Source: Pseudochelatococcus sp050946405
GTDB taxonomy: Bacteria > Pseudomonadota > Alphaproteobacteria > Rhizobiales > Beijerinckiaceae
Length of the DNA: 64,000 nucleotides
Assembly (NCBI RefSeq): GCF_050946405.1
Contig: NZ_JBMNUS010000005.1
Coordinates: 62,001-126,000, forward strand
Direction of reading: 5' to 3'
A program made the position numbers and the translations under genes. Shown here piece by piece: positions 8,512 to 16,760 of the stretch; within the stretch, counting starts at the first letter, position 1, and every line of letters begins with the position of its first letter. Below the pieces are notes generated by a model. The model saw only the letters and a program-made list of their open reading frames with translations. It searched no databases and had not been told where the DNA came from.

Positions 8512-9684
8512 TCAGCCGATGGCGGAGCGCAGGGCGTCCACGAGGTCGGTCCGCTCCCAGGAGAAGCCGCCGTCCGCTTCCGGCGCGCGGCCGAAATGAC
8601 CGTAGGCCGAAGTGCGCGCGTAGATGGGACGGTTGAGCGACAGATGCTGGCGGATGCCGCGCGGCGACAGGTCTACAACGTCGAGCAGCGCCTTTTCGAG
8701 TTTCGCCTCGTCCACCCGGCCCGTGCCGTGCAGGTCGACATAAAGCGCCAGCGGCCGCGCGACGCCGATGGCGTAGGCGATCTGGATGGTGGCGCGATCC
8801 GCGAGATCCGCCGCGACGACGTTCTTCGCCAGATAGCGGGCCGCGTAGGCCGCCGAACGGTCGACCTTGGTCGGGTCCTTGCCCGAGAAGGCGCCGCCGC
8901 CGTGCGGAGCCGCGCCGCCGTAGGTGTCGACGATGATCTTGCGGCCGGTGAGACCCGCGTCGCCGTCCGGTCCGCCGATGACGAACTTGCCCGTGGGGTT
9001 GACGTGCCAGACGGTTTGCGCGTCGATCCAGCCTTCGGGCAGCGCCTCGCGCACGTAGGGCTCCACGATGCCCCGCACGTCGTGCGACGAGAGATTCTCG
9101 TCGAGATGCTGGGTGGAAACGACGATCTGCGTCGCGCCGACCGGCCGGCCGTTTTCATAACGCACCGTCACCTGGCTCTTCGCGTCCGGGCCGAGCACGC
9201 GGGATTCGCCGGAATGGCGGGCCTGCGACAGACGCTTGAGGATGCGATGGGCGTAATAGATGGGGGCGGGCATCAGCTCCGGGGTTTCCCGGCAGGCATA
9301 GCCGAACATGATGCCCTGGTCGCCCGCGCCCTCGTCCTTGTTGCCGGAGGCGTCGACACCCTGCGCGATGTCGCTCGACTGGGCATGCAGCAGCACCTCG
9401 ATGTCCGCGTCGGCCCAGTGGAAACCGTCCTGCTCGTAGCCGATGTCCCTGATCGCCAGGCGGGCGAGGTGGGCGATGTAATCCGGCGTGATCGTTGAGG
9501 GGCCGCGCACCTCGCCCGCGATCACCACGCGGTTGGTCGTCGCCAGTGTCTCGCAAGCCACCCGCGCCTCGGGCTCCGCCGCGAGGTAGGCGTCTACGAC
9601 GGTGTCGGAAATGCGGTCGCATACCTTGTCGGGATGCCCCTCGGAGACAGACTCGCTGGTGAAAAGATAATTCAGACGCGACAC
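8512..9684 (-). CDS. metK: S-adenosylmethionine synthase
   Basis: 390 residues with a GTG start at 9684. Landmarks are YLFTSESVSEGHPDKVCDRI (N-terminal ATP/Met loop), GAGDQGIMFGYA, GGPDGDAGLTGRKIIVDTYG and GGGAFSGKDPTKVDRSAAY. The enzyme forms SAM from methionine and ATP. The product is used by the downstream trmB methyltransferase. The upstream XRE gene is a conserved neighbour, and a roughly 300-base leader separates them. Confidence 0.97.
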   Translation of the reverse strand: MSRLNYLFTSESVSEGHPDKVCDRISDTVVDAYLAAEPEARVACETLATTNRVVIAGEVRGPSTITPDYIAHLARLAIRDIGYEQDGFHWADADIEVLLHAQSSDIAQGVDASGNKDEGAGDQGIMFGYACRETPELMPAPIYYAHRILKRLSQARHSGESRVLGPDAKSQVTVRYENGRPVGATQIVVSTQHLDENLSSHDVRGIVEPYVREALPEGWIDAQTVWHVNPTGKFVIGGPDGDAGLTGRKIIVDTYGGAAPHGGGAFSGKDPTKVDRSAAYAARYLAKNVVAADLADRATIQIAYAIGVARPLALYVDLHGTGRVDEAKLEKALLDVVDLSPRGIRQHLSLNRPIYARTSAYGHFGRAPEADGGFSWERTDLVDALRSAIG

Positions 9685-9987
9685 GATCCGGTTCCCTGCT
9701 GTCGGAGTTGGATGGACACGGGCTACCGGCAGGCCGAAAAACGGCGTGTTTGCTCACCAGCCCCGAATTCTCCTCAAAAGACTTCGACATCTCGCAGGAT
9801 ATGACGGTCCGGTCAAGCCGGGATATCGAACCCGTTCTCCAAAAAGAACGGATACACACGAATTTCCGGCATGTCGGGCGCACTCCGGCGCTCGCCGGAA
9901 AGCGCATCGGATTTTTCGGCGGACGATCCCCGCTCCGACCGATGCGTTCGCCGCGACGGCGAGCGAGGCGGCCTTGCCGGGGGGGCG
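9685..9987 (-). other. metK leader region
   Basis: A 303-base spacer between the XRE gene and metK, read on the minus strand. It includes a CTTGACC and a T-rich stretch that could be promoter parts. A CGGG/CCCG mini-hairpin around 9823-9832 resembles a tRNA T-arm only superficially. I could not fit a SAM-II or SAM/SAH riboswitch consensus by eye. Confidence 0.35.
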
Positions 9988-10398
9988 TCAGCGCGTCTGG
10001 CTCGACAGGTTGGCGATGGACTCGATGAATTCGACGATTCGCCGCCGCATCGTCGGATCCTGAATGCGCATGAAGGCGCGAATCAGTTGCAGCCCCTCAT
10101 CCGTCGAAACGACATCGGCCGCGTAGGGAACAGCCGGTGTTTCCGCGAAACCGGACATCTCGGCCGTCAATTCCTGCAATCCTTCGAAAAAGAAGGCGGC
10201 CGGCACGCCGAGGACAGAGCCGATCTGTTGCAGACGGCTGGCGCTGATGCGATTGGTGCCTTTTTCATACTTCTGTATCTGCTGGAAAGTGACTCCCAGC
10301 GCGTTGCCCAGCTTTTCCTGGCTCACGCCAAGCTCCTGCCTGCGCGCCTTCACCCGGCTGCCGACATATTTATCGATCTTGTTTGCGATATTGGTCAC
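9988..10398 (-). CDS. XRE-family transcriptional regulator (metK neighbour)
   Basis: 136 residues from GTG 10398, which has GAGAGG about 7 bases upstream. The frame is open further upstream, but that stretch lacks the family's conserved sequence. The XRE helix-turn-helix is VKARRQELGVSQEKLGNALG, VTFQQIQKYEKGTNRISASR, followed by a short C-terminal domain with STDEGLQLIRAFMRI. This type of protein sits before metK throughout Hyphomicrobiales and resembles PraR/SinR-like regulators of quorum sensing and biofilm. Its targets here are unknown. Confidence 0.92.
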   Translation of the reverse strand: MTNIANKIDKYVGSRVKARRQELGVSQEKLGNALGVTFQQIQKYEKGTNRISASRLQQIGSVLGVPAAFFFEGLQELTAEMSGFAETPAVPYAADVVSTDEGLQLIRAFMRIQDPTMRRRIVEFIESIANLSSQTR

Positions 10399-10616
10399 AG
10401 ATGCCTCTCGAAAGGATGCGCGGCGGCGCCGATCGGCCTCACGGGGCCAGATCCGATTTAATTGCCTGTCAATGACATTCCGCTGGCCAACGCCTTTCGG
10501 GAGGCGGCATCCGGCCGCGAATACGCGGCAGGCGCCCGCCAGTCTCCCGATGTCGTACTCGACATGAACTGCCATATTTGTCGTCAATTGCCACGATCGC
10601 ATCGGGCATGAAACAC

Positions 10617-10636
10617 GGAACCTCCATTTTGGTTCC
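10617..10636. promoter_or_regulatory. Inverted repeat GGAACC-N8-GGTTCC in the lnt-xre spacer
   Basis: Perfect 6-bp arms at 10617-10622 and 10631-10636, in the 288-base, locally AT-rich spacer between lnt and the XRE gene. On the minus strand it is followed by GTGTTTC. It could be a weak lnt terminator or an operator of the XRE gene; the sequence does not decide. Confidence 0.35.
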
Positions 10637-10686
10637 CGGTTTCTTTATAAAAACGTACATTATGTTGATATTCTGTCAGGCCCTGC

Positions 10687-12345
10687 TCAACGCAAGCGGC
10701 CTCGCGCCTGCCCTCTTGTGAGCGAAAGGCCGCCGATAGCAAAGCATATTATAGTGAGCCAATAAAGAGCCGGCCCCGCTTGCGCATACAATATCCCATA
10801 GATGGTAGGGCGCAACGGTTTCGGAAGGCCCGAGTCGATGACGCCCGCCACGCCCAGCGGCAGGCGCGCGATTTCCCTCCCGTAGGGGTCCATGACGGCG
10901 GATATACCGGTATTGGCCGCGCGCACCATCGGCAGGCCCTGCTCGATCGCGCGCAGGCGCGACTGGGCGAAATGCTGGTAGGGACCGGGCGTTGCGCCGA
11001 ACCAGGCGTCGTTCGTCACATTGAGCAGAAGGCCGGCGGGTTCGCTCGCCTCGTTTGCCTCGCCCAGCAGGGCCTCGCCCGGAAAGATCGCCTCGTAGCA
11101 GATCAGCGGGGAAACGGGCGGCAGTCCCGGCACGTGCAGCGCGCGGCGTTCACCGCCCGCCTCGAAGCCGCCCGGCACATGCACGAACTGCCGCAGGCCG
11201 AGGCGGTTCAGCCAGTCGTCGAATGGAAGATATTCGCCAAACGGAACGAGATGCGCCTTGTCATAAGTGGCGAGCGATGCGCCGTTACTGTCGAAGACGC
11301 GGACGGAGTTGAAATAACGGTAGCGTTGCTCTCCCGGCAGCGGCTCGTCGGCGCGCGCCGCGCCCGTGATCAGCACGGTTCCCGCCGGCAGCATGCGGGC
11401 GATGTCGTCGAGAGCTTCGGGCGTGTGGTCGATCAGGAACGGAAAGGCCGATTCCGGCCATATCAGATGCGTGACGCCGGCGAGCCCGCCGCCGTCCGCG
11501 CCCTGCTGCCCGCTGATCGCCGCGTAGCGGGTGATCGCCGCGGCGCGAAAGGCCGGTTGCGCGCGCTCCGCCTCGTCCACGTTCGGCTGCATGATGCGCA
11601 GGCGCACGCCGGTCTGCATCGGCACGGCCTCCGCCGGGATGCGCCACCAGCCGAAGGCCGCGAGCCCGGCCAGCACGAGGGTGGCGGCAGCGGGCATGGC
11701 GAGGCGCCGCGCGCGCGCGCCTCCGTCGGCGAGGGTCGCGGGCGCGGCGTGGATGAAGATCACGAGCAGCGTCAGCCAATGCAGCCCGCCGAGCGAGGCG
11801 GCCTGCGCCAGCACCTCGCCCTGGCCGAAGGCCATGCCCCACGCATTCCACGGAAAACCCGTCAGGACGGTGGCGCGCAACCATTCCGACAGGGAGAGCG
11901 CCGCCGTGAAGATCAGGATGCGCCGCGCGCCGTCGCGCCAGAGCGCTCCCGCCAGGCCGAAGCCGAAGGCCGTGAAAAGCGCCAGTCCCGCCGGCAGGCC
12001 GATGACGCCGAGCGGCAGCGCCCACAGGAATTCATCGGCATCCACCAGAAAGGCGGCGCCGAGCCACCAGAGCCCGGCCAGAAAGAAGCCGAAGCCGAAC
12101 CACCAGCCGAGCACCGCCGCAGCGCGCGCGCCGCCGCGCCGCACGGCGCCGTCGATGAGCCACACGGCGGCCGGAAAAGAGATGAACAGCACCGGCCAGA
12201 GGCCGAACGGCGGCATGGCGAGCGCGCCGAGCGCCCCGCCGGTGAAGGCGGCGGCGGCGCGCCATCGCGGGGAGGCGCGGCGCAGGCGCTCAGCCGGCCC
12301 CGTGCGCCGCGGCGGGGGCGGCAAGGACGCTTCGACGGCGACCAA
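10687..12345 (-). CDS. lnt: Apolipoprotein N-acyltransferase
   Basis: About 552 residues. Five or more N-terminal membrane segments precede a nitrilase-like domain with the catalytic triad E298 (IWPESAF), K363 (YDKAHLVPFGEY) and C416 (PLICYEAIFP); a last membrane helix is at the C-terminus. It transfers the third acyl chain to lipoproteins in the inner membrane. The start is taken as TTG 12345, two bases after the corC stop; a later start within the first 40 residues is possible. The order corC-lnt is conserved. Confidence 0.95.
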   Translation of the reverse strand: MVAVEASLPPPPRRTGPAERLRRASPRWRAAAAFTGGALGALAMPPFGLWPVLFISFPAAVWLIDGAVRRGGARAAAVLGWWFGFGFFLAGLWWLGAAFLVDADEFLWALPLGVIGLPAGLALFTAFGFGLAGALWRDGARRILIFTAALSLSEWLRATVLTGFPWNAWGMAFGQGEVLAQAASLGGLHWLTLLVIFIHAAPATLADGGARARRLAMPAAATLVLAGLAAFGWWRIPAEAVPMQTGVRLRIMQPNVDEAERAQPAFRAAAITRYAAISGQQGADGGGLAGVTHLIWPESAFPFLIDHTPEALDDIARMLPAGTVLITGAARADEPLPGEQRYRYFNSVRVFDSNGASLATYDKAHLVPFGEYLPFDDWLNRLGLRQFVHVPGGFEAGGERRALHVPGLPPVSPLICYEAIFPGEALLGEANEASEPAGLLLNVTNDAWFGATPGPYQHFAQSRLRAIEQGLPMVRAANTGISAVMDPYGREIARLPLGVAGVIDSGLPKPLRPTIYGILYAQAGPALYWLTIICFAIGGLSLTRGQARGRLR

Positions 12346-12347
12346 GA

Positions 12348-13460
12348 TCAGGCATCCGGCGGCAGGTCGTTTCCTGCATGCCTCGGCCGCGCGACGGCGG
12401 CTTCGGGCGGCACCGCCGGCGGCAGCTTGCCTTCGTGCCGGTCGTTGCGGGTCAGGTCGAAGACGGCCGCCGGATCATGCTCCCGCCGCGCCGCATCCGC
12501 CGGCCCGCCCGCCGCCGCCCTGCCTTCGAGGGAGAGGCGCAGGCGCTTGAGGCGGCGGGAATCCGCGTCCAGAATATCGAACACGAGGCCATAGGGGCCG
12601 GGAATGCGTTCGCCGATGTCCGGCACGCGCCCGGCCAGGGTGACGATCAGGCCGCCGATGGTGTCGACTTCCTCCGCCACCTCGATGGCGTCGAGATCGA
12701 GGCCGATGGCCTGCGACACCTCTTCCAGCATCGCGCGCGCGTCGATGACAAAAACGCCGGGGCCGGCCTCGGTGATCTCGGGCGCCTCCTCCTCGTCGTG
12801 CTCGTCCTCGATGTCGCCGACGATCATCTCCATGATGTCTTCCATGGACACCAGGCCGTCCGTGCCGCCGTATTCGTCGATGACGAGCGCCATGTGGGTG
12901 CGCGTCGCCTGCATCTTCACCATCAGGTCCATGAGCGGCATGGAGGGCGGCACGTAAAGCACCGGCCGCAGGATGGCGGCGGTGGAGAGCGGCGCGGTGA
13001 GATCGACCACCAGCCTGTCCGGGGCGTCGCCGCCGCCGCCGGTCGCCGCGATGCCGATTTCGGCGATATGATCGAGGAAATCGCGGATATGCACCATGCC
13101 GCGGGGATCGTCGAGCGATTCACCGTAGACCGGCAGGCGGGAATGACCGGCGTCGCGGAAGGCGCGGATGACTTCGGCGAGCGAGATATCGGCCTGGATG
13201 GCGATGACGTCCGCGCGCGGCACCATCGCGTCGACCACGCGCAGCTCGCTGACCTCCAGAACGTTTTGCAGCAGGGAGCGTTCCTGCGCGGTGAAGTCGC
13301 TGGCCGACGAGCCTTCCTCCAGCGCTTCCTCCAGCGTCTCGCGCACGGAAGTGTCGTTGCGCAGTCCGAGGCCGGTGAGCAGCCGGTCGATCCAACTGTC
13401 GCCCTCGCGGCTGTTTCCCGGCTCCTCGGATCGTGCGGGCGAACTTCGGTCGTCGCTCAT
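12348..13460 (-). CDS. corC: Hemolysin/CorC family protein with CBS pair
   Basis: 370 residues. An acidic N-terminus leads to two CBS motifs (VDAMVPRADVIAIQADISL through LPVYGESLDDPRGMVHIRDFL, and a second around LIDEYGGTDGLVSMEDIMEMIVGDIEDEHD). A CorC/HlyC C-terminal domain follows (AEEVDTIGGLIVTLAGRVP). Family members are linked to Mg/Co efflux and, in this gene order, to membrane maintenance with YbeY and Lnt. There are no membrane segments, so it is the soluble CorC type. It lies 42 bases downstream of ybeY. Confidence 0.93.
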   Translation of the reverse strand: MSDDRSSPARSEEPGNSREGDSWIDRLLTGLGLRNDTSVRETLEEALEEGSSASDFTAQERSLLQNVLEVSELRVVDAMVPRADVIAIQADISLAEVIRAFRDAGHSRLPVYGESLDDPRGMVHIRDFLDHIAEIGIAATGGGGDAPDRLVVDLTAPLSTAAILRPVLYVPPSMPLMDLMVKMQATRTHMALVIDEYGGTDGLVSMEDIMEMIVGDIEDEHDEEEAPEITEAGPGVFVIDARAMLEEVSQAIGLDLDAIEVAEEVDTIGGLIVTLAGRVPDIGERIPGPYGLVFDILDADSRRLKRLRLSLEGRAAAGGPADAARREHDPAAVFDLTRNDRHEGKLPPAVPPEAAVARPRHAGNDLPPDA

Positions 13461-13502
13461 GGTCTTCTCAGGTCTCCGGTTTCGGAGCGGATGACGATCC
13501 GC

Positions 13503-14018
13503 TCACAACAAATCAAGGTCGGCGTAAGGATCGGCGATACCGAGGTCGGCAAGCGCCGCGATCTCCAGCGCTTCCATCTCCTCCGCCTCCGCGTCGGTTT
13601 CGTGGTCGAAGCCGACGAGGTGCAGCGTGCCGTGAACGACGAGATGGGCGGTGTGGTCGGCGAGCGTCTTGCCGTCGTCCTCCGCCTCGCGCGCCACCGT
13701 CTCGAAGGCGAGCACGATATCGCCGATATGGGGAGCCGCGGCCAGTTCGTCAGGCTCCACGGAGGGAAAGGACAGCACGTTCGTCGGCTTGTCGAAGCCG
13801 CGCCACCGGCCGTTGAGCTGGCGCACCGTCTCGTCGTCGGCAAGCGCGACGCCGAGTTCCGCGCCCTCGCGCAGGGAAACGCCGGCCCGCGCCAGCGCCG
13901 CGCCCACGGCGCGCTGCAGCAGCGCCGCCACGCGCTCCTTCGTCGGCGCCAGCGCCGACCAGGCTTTCGATTGCACGACCACATCGATCGACAGGGCGCC
14001 TGTCGTTGCATTCACCAT
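13503..14018 (-). CDS. ybeY: Endoribonuclease YbeY (rRNA maturation factor)
   Basis: 171 residues. The metal-binding signature HGTLHLVGFDH supplies H129, H133 and H139, with the preceding RGFDKPTNVLSFP typical of the family. YbeY is a single-strand RNase acting in 16S rRNA 3' maturation and ribosome quality control. Its ATG overlaps the phoH end by 7 bases (14012-14018), suggesting translational coupling. Confidence 0.97.
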   Translation of the reverse strand: MVNATTGALSIDVVVQSKAWSALAPTKERVAALLQRAVGAALARAGVSLREGAELGVALADDETVRQLNGRWRGFDKPTNVLSFPSVEPDELAAAPHIGDIVLAFETVAREAEDDGKTLADHTAHLVVHGTLHLVGFDHETDAEAEEMEALEIAALADLGIADPYADLDLL

Positions 14019-15076
14019 GCCGAGGTTTCCCCTCGCTTGTCCGGCCGCGCTCCGGCGACACGCGTCCCTTCGACATCATACGCCTGGACGATGCGTCTGA
14101 CCAGCGGATGACGCACCACATCCGCATCCCGGAAACGGATGTGGCCGATGCCTTCCACGCCGTCGAGCACGCGCACCGCCTCCACGAGGCCGGATTTCTG
14201 CCCCGGCGGCAGGTCGATCTGCGACGGATCGCCGGTGACGATCATGCGGGAGCCTTCGCCGAGGCGGGTCAAAAACATCTTCATCTGCATGGATGTGGTG
14301 TTCTGCGCCTCGTCCAGCAGCACGGCGGCGTTGGTGAGGGTGCGCCCGCGCATGAAGGCGAGCGGCGCGATCTCGATGACGCCCGTGGCGAGGCCGCGCT
14401 CCACATGACGCGCCTCCATGAAGTCGTAAAGCGCGTCGTAGACCGGCCGCAGGTAGGGATCGACCTTCTCCTTCATGTCGCCGGGCAGGAAGCCGAGCCG
14501 CTCGCCCGCCTCCACCGCCGGGCGCGAGAGCACCAGCCGCTCCACCACGCCCTGTTCCATGAGCTGCACGGCGTGGCCGACGGCGAGCCAGGTCTTGCCG
14601 GTGCCCGCCGGCCCTTCCGCGAACACGAGTTCGTAGCGGCGCAGGGCGCGCAGGTAGGCATCCTGCGTCACGTTGCGCGCCTTGACCGAGCCGCGCTTGC
14701 GGGTCGCGATCTGCTCGAACGTGGCGCGGCCGGAAGGCGCCCGCTCGGCCGGGCGGGGCGGCTGGATCTCGTCGCTCTCGCTGAACAGCGAGCCTTGCAG
14801 CGTGCTTTCCTCGATGGCACCGTCCACCTCGCCGGTGGTGATGCCGCCGCCCTCCCGTACCTGCTCGTAGAGACTTTCGAGCACGTGGCGCGCCTGCTCG
14901 GAAACCGCGGGCGGCCCCTTGATCACGACATGGTTGCCGTTCGCGGTGATCTGCAACCCGAGCTTGCGCTCGATATGGGCGAGGTTCTGGTCGTAGAGGC
15001 CGAAGACGAGGCTCGCCAGCCTGTTGTCGTCGAAGGTCAGGGAAATGTCGGTGTCGGGCGTCTGTTCTGCGGTCAT
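14012..15076 (-). CDS. phoH: PhoH family ATPase
   Basis: About 354 residues from ATG 15076; the frame extends to 15172 but the extra 32 residues are unlike the family. An N-terminal KH-like segment is followed by the PhoH ATPase: EGPAGTGKTWLAVGHA (Walker A), RLVLSRPAVEAGERLGFLPG, LLDEAQNTTSMQMKMFLTR (Walker B and sensor) and VTGDPSQIDLP. It is probably an RNA-associated ATPase or helicase acting with YbeY. The upstream gene is miaB, as usual in this order. Confidence 0.94.
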   Translation of the reverse strand: MTAEQTPDTDISLTFDDNRLASLVFGLYDQNLAHIERKLGLQITANGNHVVIKGPPAVSEQARHVLESLYEQVREGGGITTGEVDGAIEESTLQGSLFSESDEIQPPRPAERAPSGRATFEQIATRKRGSVKARNVTQDAYLRALRRYELVFAEGPAGTGKTWLAVGHAVQLMEQGVVERLVLSRPAVEAGERLGFLPGDMKEKVDPYLRPVYDALYDFMEARHVERGLATGVIEIAPLAFMRGRTLTNAAVLLDEAQNTTSMQMKMFLTRLGEGSRMIVTGDPSQIDLPPGQKSGLVEAVRVLDGVEGIGHIRFRDADVVRHPLVRRIVQAYDVEGTRVAGARPDKRGETSAW

Positions 15077-15240
15077 CAGCGATCGTCGTGTCTTTTCGGA
15101 AAGGGGAGGCGGGAGAGTATGGCGTCCTTTAGGCGGGCGTTGCTGCTGAAGTCCATTGGCTCTCACGCGCATGTCTCCCCGTGTGGTCAGGCCGGATCGC
15201 TCATGATGAAACGCTCATCTCGTCACGCACACTCATCTCG

Positions 15241-16605
15241 TCACGCCGCGTCGGCGGCTTCGGCCGCTCCCGCGCGCTTGCCGAACAGGCTGTTCGGGCC
15301 CGTGCCGGTGATCTCGACGGAAACGATATCGCCGATCGCGACCGTATCGTCGTCGAACTGCACCGCCTGAAGCCAGGGCGACTTGCCCGCCATCTGGCCG
15401 GCATGGCGGCCCTTGCGCTCGACGAGCACGTCGAACGTCCGGCCGACAGTGGCGCGGTTGAAGCGCTGGCGGTCCGTCTCCAGCGCCTCCTGCAAGGTGG
15501 CGAGGCGGGCGCTTTTCACATCCTCCGGCACCTGATCCGCCATCTCGGCGGCCGGGGTGCCGGGGCGGGGGCTGTACTTGAAGGAGAACGCGCTCGCGAA
15601 GCCCGTTTCGCGGATGAGCCTCAGCGTGTCCTCGAAATCGGCGTCCGTCTCGCCGGGAAAGCCGACGATGAAATCGGAGGAAAGCGCGATATCGGGCCGC
15701 GCCGCGCGCGTGCGCTCGATGATGCGCCGGTAGTCGTCGCCCGTGTGCCGGCGGTTCATGGCCGCGAGTATGCGGTCGGAACCCGACTGCACCGGCAGAT
15801 GCAGGTAGGGCATCAGCGCCGGCAGGTCGCGATGGGCGGCGATCAGCTCGTCGTCCATGTCGCGCGGGTGGCTCGTGGTGTAGCGCAGCCGCGCGATCCC
15901 CGGCACCTCGGCGAGCCGGCGCAGCAGCGCGCCGAAGGACCATGCGCGCCCGTCCGGTCCCTCGCCGTGCCAGGCGTTGACGTTCTGCCCGATGACCGTG
16001 AATTCGCGCACGCCCGCCTGGGCCAGACGTTCCGCCTCCACGAGGATCTTCGCCACGGGGCGCGAGACTTCGGCCCCGCGCGTGTAGGGCACGACGCAGA
16101 AGGTGCAGAACTTGTCGCATCCTTCCTGGATGGTGAGGAAGGCCGAGACGCCGCGCGCGCGGATCTTGTCGCGCGAGGGCGCGGGCAGATGGTCGAACTT
16201 GTCCTCGACCGGAAACTCCGTGTCCACGACGCGCTCGCGCCGCGCCTTCGCCAGCAGGCCGGGCAGGTTGTGGTAGCTCTGCGGGCCGACGACGAGATCG
16301 ACGGCGGGCGCGCGGCGCAGGATCTCGCCGCCCTCCGCCTGCGCCACGCAGCCGGCGACGACGATGGTGGGCGCGTTCCCGCCGGCGGCGCGTTCGTCCT
16401 TCATCACGCGCAGGCGGCCAAGCTCCGAATACACCTTTTCGGCGGCCTTCTCGCGGATGTGGCAGGTGTTCAGGACGATGAGATCGGCCTCGTCGGCGCA
16501 GTCGGTCTCGATGAACCCTTCAGGCGCCAGCACGTCCGCCATGCGTTCGGCGTCGTAGGCGTTCATCTGGCAGCCGTAGGATTTGACGTATACTTTTTTC
16601 TTCAC
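15241..16605 (-). CDS. miaB: tRNA-2-methylthio-N6-dimethylallyladenosine synthase
   Basis: 454 residues from GTG 16605; TTG 16620 would add five. The N-terminal UPF0004 domain has its three cysteines (C12 in YGCQMN, C48 in NTCHIR, C86 in AGCV). The radical-SAM CxxxCxxC is CDKFCTFC (C163, C167, C170). A TRAM domain follows near the C-terminus. It adds the methylthio group to i6A37 of tRNAs using two 4Fe-4S clusters. Confidence 0.95.
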   Translation of the reverse strand: MKKKVYVKSYGCQMNAYDAERMADVLAPEGFIETDCADEADLIVLNTCHIREKAAEKVYSELGRLRVMKDERAAGGNAPTIVVAGCVAQAEGGEILRRAPAVDLVVGPQSYHNLPGLLAKARRERVVDTEFPVEDKFDHLPAPSRDKIRARGVSAFLTIQEGCDKFCTFCVVPYTRGAEVSRPVAKILVEAERLAQAGVREFTVIGQNVNAWHGEGPDGRAWSFGALLRRLAEVPGIARLRYTTSHPRDMDDELIAAHRDLPALMPYLHLPVQSGSDRILAAMNRRHTGDDYRRIIERTRAARPDIALSSDFIVGFPGETDADFEDTLRLIRETGFASAFSFKYSPRPGTPAAEMADQVPEDVKSARLATLQEALETDRQRFNRATVGRTFDVLVERKGRHAGQMAGKSPWLQAVQFDDDTVAIGDIVSVEITGTGPNSLFGKRAGAAEAADAA

Positions 16606-16760
16606 GTTCCAGCTTTGCAATGCGTTTCGCGGATGACCGGGCAGGCCGCACTGTACACGATGTTGTGTCCCAGATTAAGCATTCGTTTGTTCAATCTGCA
16701 TGACGGCAAGAGGCCGGGGCCGGGCGCGGGGAGGCTTTGCACAACGTTTTTCGCGCCCGC

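Noticed and set aside
9820..9836. tRNA-like T-arm (GGGTTCGATATCCC) in the metK leader
   Set aside because: The loop is eight bases, and no acceptor, D or anticodon arms can be fitted around it.
9685..9907. SAM riboswitch upstream of metK
   Set aside because: Position would suit one, but I could not match a SAM-II or SAM/SAH pseudoknot by eye; a covariance search would decide.
10399..10602. Longer form of the metK-neighbour XRE regulator
   Set aside because: The 68 extra residues are Arg-rich with no XRE similarity, while GTG 10398 has a good ribosome site.
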